Below are positions 7,414-7,805 of a stretch of 7,805 bases of DNA, piece by piece. Source of the DNA: DASPKA01 sp035628335 (GTDB lineage: Bacteria; Patescibacteriota; Doudnabacteria; UBA920); assembly GCA_035628335.1 (NCBI GenBank), contig DASPKA010000005.1, positions 1 through 7,805 on the forward strand. The letters run 5' to 3'. Under the pieces are notes generated by a model, which was given only the letters and a program-made list of their open reading frames with translations, made no database searches and was not told the DNA's origin. A program made the translations under genes and the position numbers. The stretch's first letter is position 1; the number at the start of each line of letters is the position of its first letter.

Positions 7414-7429
7414 TTATCCACATGGATAA
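7414..7429. repeat. Palindrome centred on the perfect DnaA-like box
   Basis: TTATCCA, a 2-base centre (CA), then TGGATAA give 7-bp arms. The left arm is part of the perfect TTATCCACA. The other strand gives TTATCCATG, a two-mismatch box, so two nonamers overlap head to head. Confidence 0.7.
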
Positions 7430-7452
7430 ACTGTGAATAACTCAACAAAAAC

Positions 7453-7467
7453 CTGTGTAATTCACAG
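7453..7467. repeat. Inverted repeat CTGTG-N5-CACAG
   Basis: CTGTG at 7453-7457 and CACAG at 7463-7467 surround TAATT. The same CTGTG/CACAG arms make up the core of the palindrome at 7401-7412 (with a shorter centre), and CTGTG recurs at 7431-7435, so CTGTG is a recurring element of this cluster. Confidence 0.5.
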
Positions 7468-7522
7468 TTAATTCACACATGGGGATAAAGCAAAAAACAC
7501 TCAGGAGGAGATTCTTAGTAGG

Positions 7523-7597
7523 TGGACCTAGCGAGAATCAAACTCGCGCCTCAGCAATGCGAATGCTGCATAATACCACTTCTGCTACTATAGGGTC
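7523..7597 (-). tRNA. Aberrant tRNA-Ala-like gene (anticodon CGC), possibly non-functional
   Basis: The fold reads from 7597 to 7523: acceptor 5' GACCCTA, D-stem GTAG/TTAT with an 11-nt loop containing GTGG, anticodon stem CAGCA/TGCTG with loop TTCGCAT (anticodon CGC, 7559-7561), variable AGGC, T-stem GCGAG/CTCGC, acceptor 3' TAGGTCC and A73. The oddities: acceptor pairs 2 (A-C) and 3 (C-U) do not form, the T-loop is TTTGATT (position 56 is U, not C), and the 3' end continues CCT instead of CCA. Alternatively one C is bulged in the acceptor, leaving an A1-C72 mismatch. The anticodon and T stems are fully paired with bases different from the neighbouring tRNA. It may be a divergent tRNA, a tRNA-like element or a pseudogene. 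Confidence 0.55.
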
Positions 7598-7614
7598 TCA
7601 CGTCGATACCAGCA

Positions 7615-7633
7615 GACTCGGCAGAGCCGAGTC
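7615..7633. repeat. Strong GC-rich hairpin (8-bp stem, 3-nt loop)
   Basis: GACTCGGC (7615-7622), loop AGA, then GCCGAGTC (7626-7633) give a perfect stem. It lies just upstream of the aberrant tRNA on the minus strand. No T-tract follows on either strand, so it is not an ordinary intrinsic terminator. It could be an RNA processing signal or part of a structured RNA. Confidence 0.75.
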
Positions 7634-7686
7634 GTTGGCGCTGCCCCCCTCCAGCCGGCAAAGCCTTTTTGAAGCTTCCCCCTCTC

Positions 7687-7699
7687 GCCGCCTTGCGGC
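7687..7699. repeat. GC-rich hairpin GCCGC-CTT-GCGGC
   Basis: A perfect 5-bp stem with a 3-nt loop. With the hairpin at 7615-7633 and the palindromes GCCGGC (7654-7659) and GAAGCTTC (7671-7678), it makes the inter-tRNA spacer unusually GC-rich and dyad-rich compared with the AT-rich DNA on the left. Confidence 0.55.
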
Positions 7700-7706
7700 T
7701 AAAAAT

Positions 7707-7733
7707 AAAAAACCATATTCAATACGGTTTTTT
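7707..7733 (-). terminator. Intrinsic terminator after the rightmost tRNA
   Basis: AAAAAACC (7707-7714) pairs with GGTTTTTT (7726-7733), with further A-T pairing inside. On the minus strand the stem starts three bases past the tRNA 3' CCA and ends in a T-run (TTTTTTATTTTTA). It is also T-tailed on the plus strand, so it could act both ways. Confidence 0.7.
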
Positions 7734-7735
7734 AT

Positions 7736-7805
7736 TGGTGGACCTAACCGGAATCGAACCGGTGCTTGAACAATGCGAATGTTCCACACTACCACTATGT
7801 TATAG
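7736..7805 (-). tRNA. tRNA-Ala (anticodon CGC), 5' four bases beyond the window
   Basis: On the minus strand: visible acceptor 5' CTA (positions 5-7), TA at 8-9, D-stem ACAT/GTGT with loop AGTGGTA, anticodon stem GAACA/TGTTC with loop TTCGCAT (anticodon CGC at 7775-7777, U33 and A37 present), variable AAGC, T-stem ACCGG/CCGGT with canonical loop TTCGATT, acceptor 3' TAGGTCC, A73 and an encoded CCA. U70 and A73 agree with alanine identity if position 3, outside the window, is G. If position 3 is A, identity is doubtful. Confidence 0.85.

Larger units (their letters stand above)
7352..7488. other. Cluster of DnaA-box-like nonamers (candidate oriC)
   Basis: Nonamers close to TTATCCACA are: TTTTCCACA (7352-7360), ATATCCACA (7372-7380), TTATCAACA (7393-7401), TTATCCACA (7414-7422, perfect), and reverse-strand TGTGAATAA (7432-7440) and TGGGGATAA (7480-7488). 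Two weaker TAATTCACA copies lie at 7458-7466 and 7469-7477. The first four share an orientation and start 20, 21 and 21 bp apart, about two helical turns. DnaA recognises this consensus in very diverse bacteria. Against a main origin: no dnaA, dnaN or rpmH gene is seen nearby. A regulated DnaA-binding site is the alternative. Confidence 0.65.

Noticed and set aside
7352..7488. CRISPR or iteron array
   Set aside because: Repeats are 9 bp with degenerate sequence, mixed orientation and no unique spacers of fixed length. An iteron-type plasmid origin would need a rep gene, which is not seen.
7503..7508. AGGAGG on the plus strand resembling a Shine-Dalgarno site
   Set aside because: No start codon at useful spacing, and a tRNA-like gene lies on the opposite strand immediately after it.
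7479..7769. Plus-strand 96-codon frame
   Set aside because: It runs antisense through both tRNA genes. The GGPSENQTRAS-type and GGPNRNRTGA-type peptides are the usual artefact of translating tRNA complements.
7598..7795. Minus-strand 65-codon frame
   Set aside because: It starts inside the rightmost tRNA and runs through the terminator and hairpins; no recognisable protein motif.
7523..7805. tRNA direct repeats as attachment sites of an integrated element
   Set aside because: The shared identity is limited to the anticodon loop and a 10-bp 3' end (GGTGGACCTA), the copies differ along the stems, and no integrase is in view, so related tRNA genes explain it better.

Overview
This is a bacterial window dominated by one very large gene on the minus strand. 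Reading down from position 7080 to position 1, the frame has no stop codon: at least 2360 codons, and the gene runs off the left edge. Every open frame on the plus strand in 1-7080, and every short minus frame out of register with it, is a shadow of this gene. The product starts with a signal peptide and is built entirely from extracellular folds: a right-handed parallel beta-helix module, three Ig/FN3-like modules, a GH32/GH43-type beta-propeller with its own C-terminal beta-sandwich, another Ig module, a second beta-helix module, three more Ig modules, and the first residues of what looks like a third beta-helix module cut off by the window edge. It is best read as a secreted or surface-displayed giant protein that binds or processes polysaccharide. 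The exact substrate cannot be seen.

Right of the gene (7081-7520) is an AT-rich, non-coding stretch. It has a near-consensus sigma70-type promoter for the giant gene (7119-7146), a T-rich block (about 7232-7345), and a dense cluster of DnaA-box-like nonamers (7352-7488). Four of these have the same orientation and start 20-21 bp apart, including one perfect TTATCCACA, and two palindromes sit in the middle. This cluster next to a T-rich block makes a plausible replication origin (oriC), although no dnaA, dnaN or rpmH gene is in view.

The right end (7523-7805) has two tRNA-like genes, both on the minus strand and with identical anticodon loops that read CGC (Ala). The rightmost is canonical, encodes its CCA end, and is cut by the window edge. 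The inner one keeps good anticodon and T stems but has acceptor mismatches, a changed T-loop base and no CCA. A GC-rich spacer with strong hairpins and an intrinsic terminator lies between them.

Organism: the standard genetic code works throughout. Giant multi-domain secreted proteins with these modules are common in environmental lineages such as Patescibacteria (CPR), Planctomycetota and Verrucomicrobiota. The weak Shine-Dalgarno context and very AT-rich spacers lean towards a small-genome, CPR-like bacterium, but this is inference and no phylogenetic marker is present.
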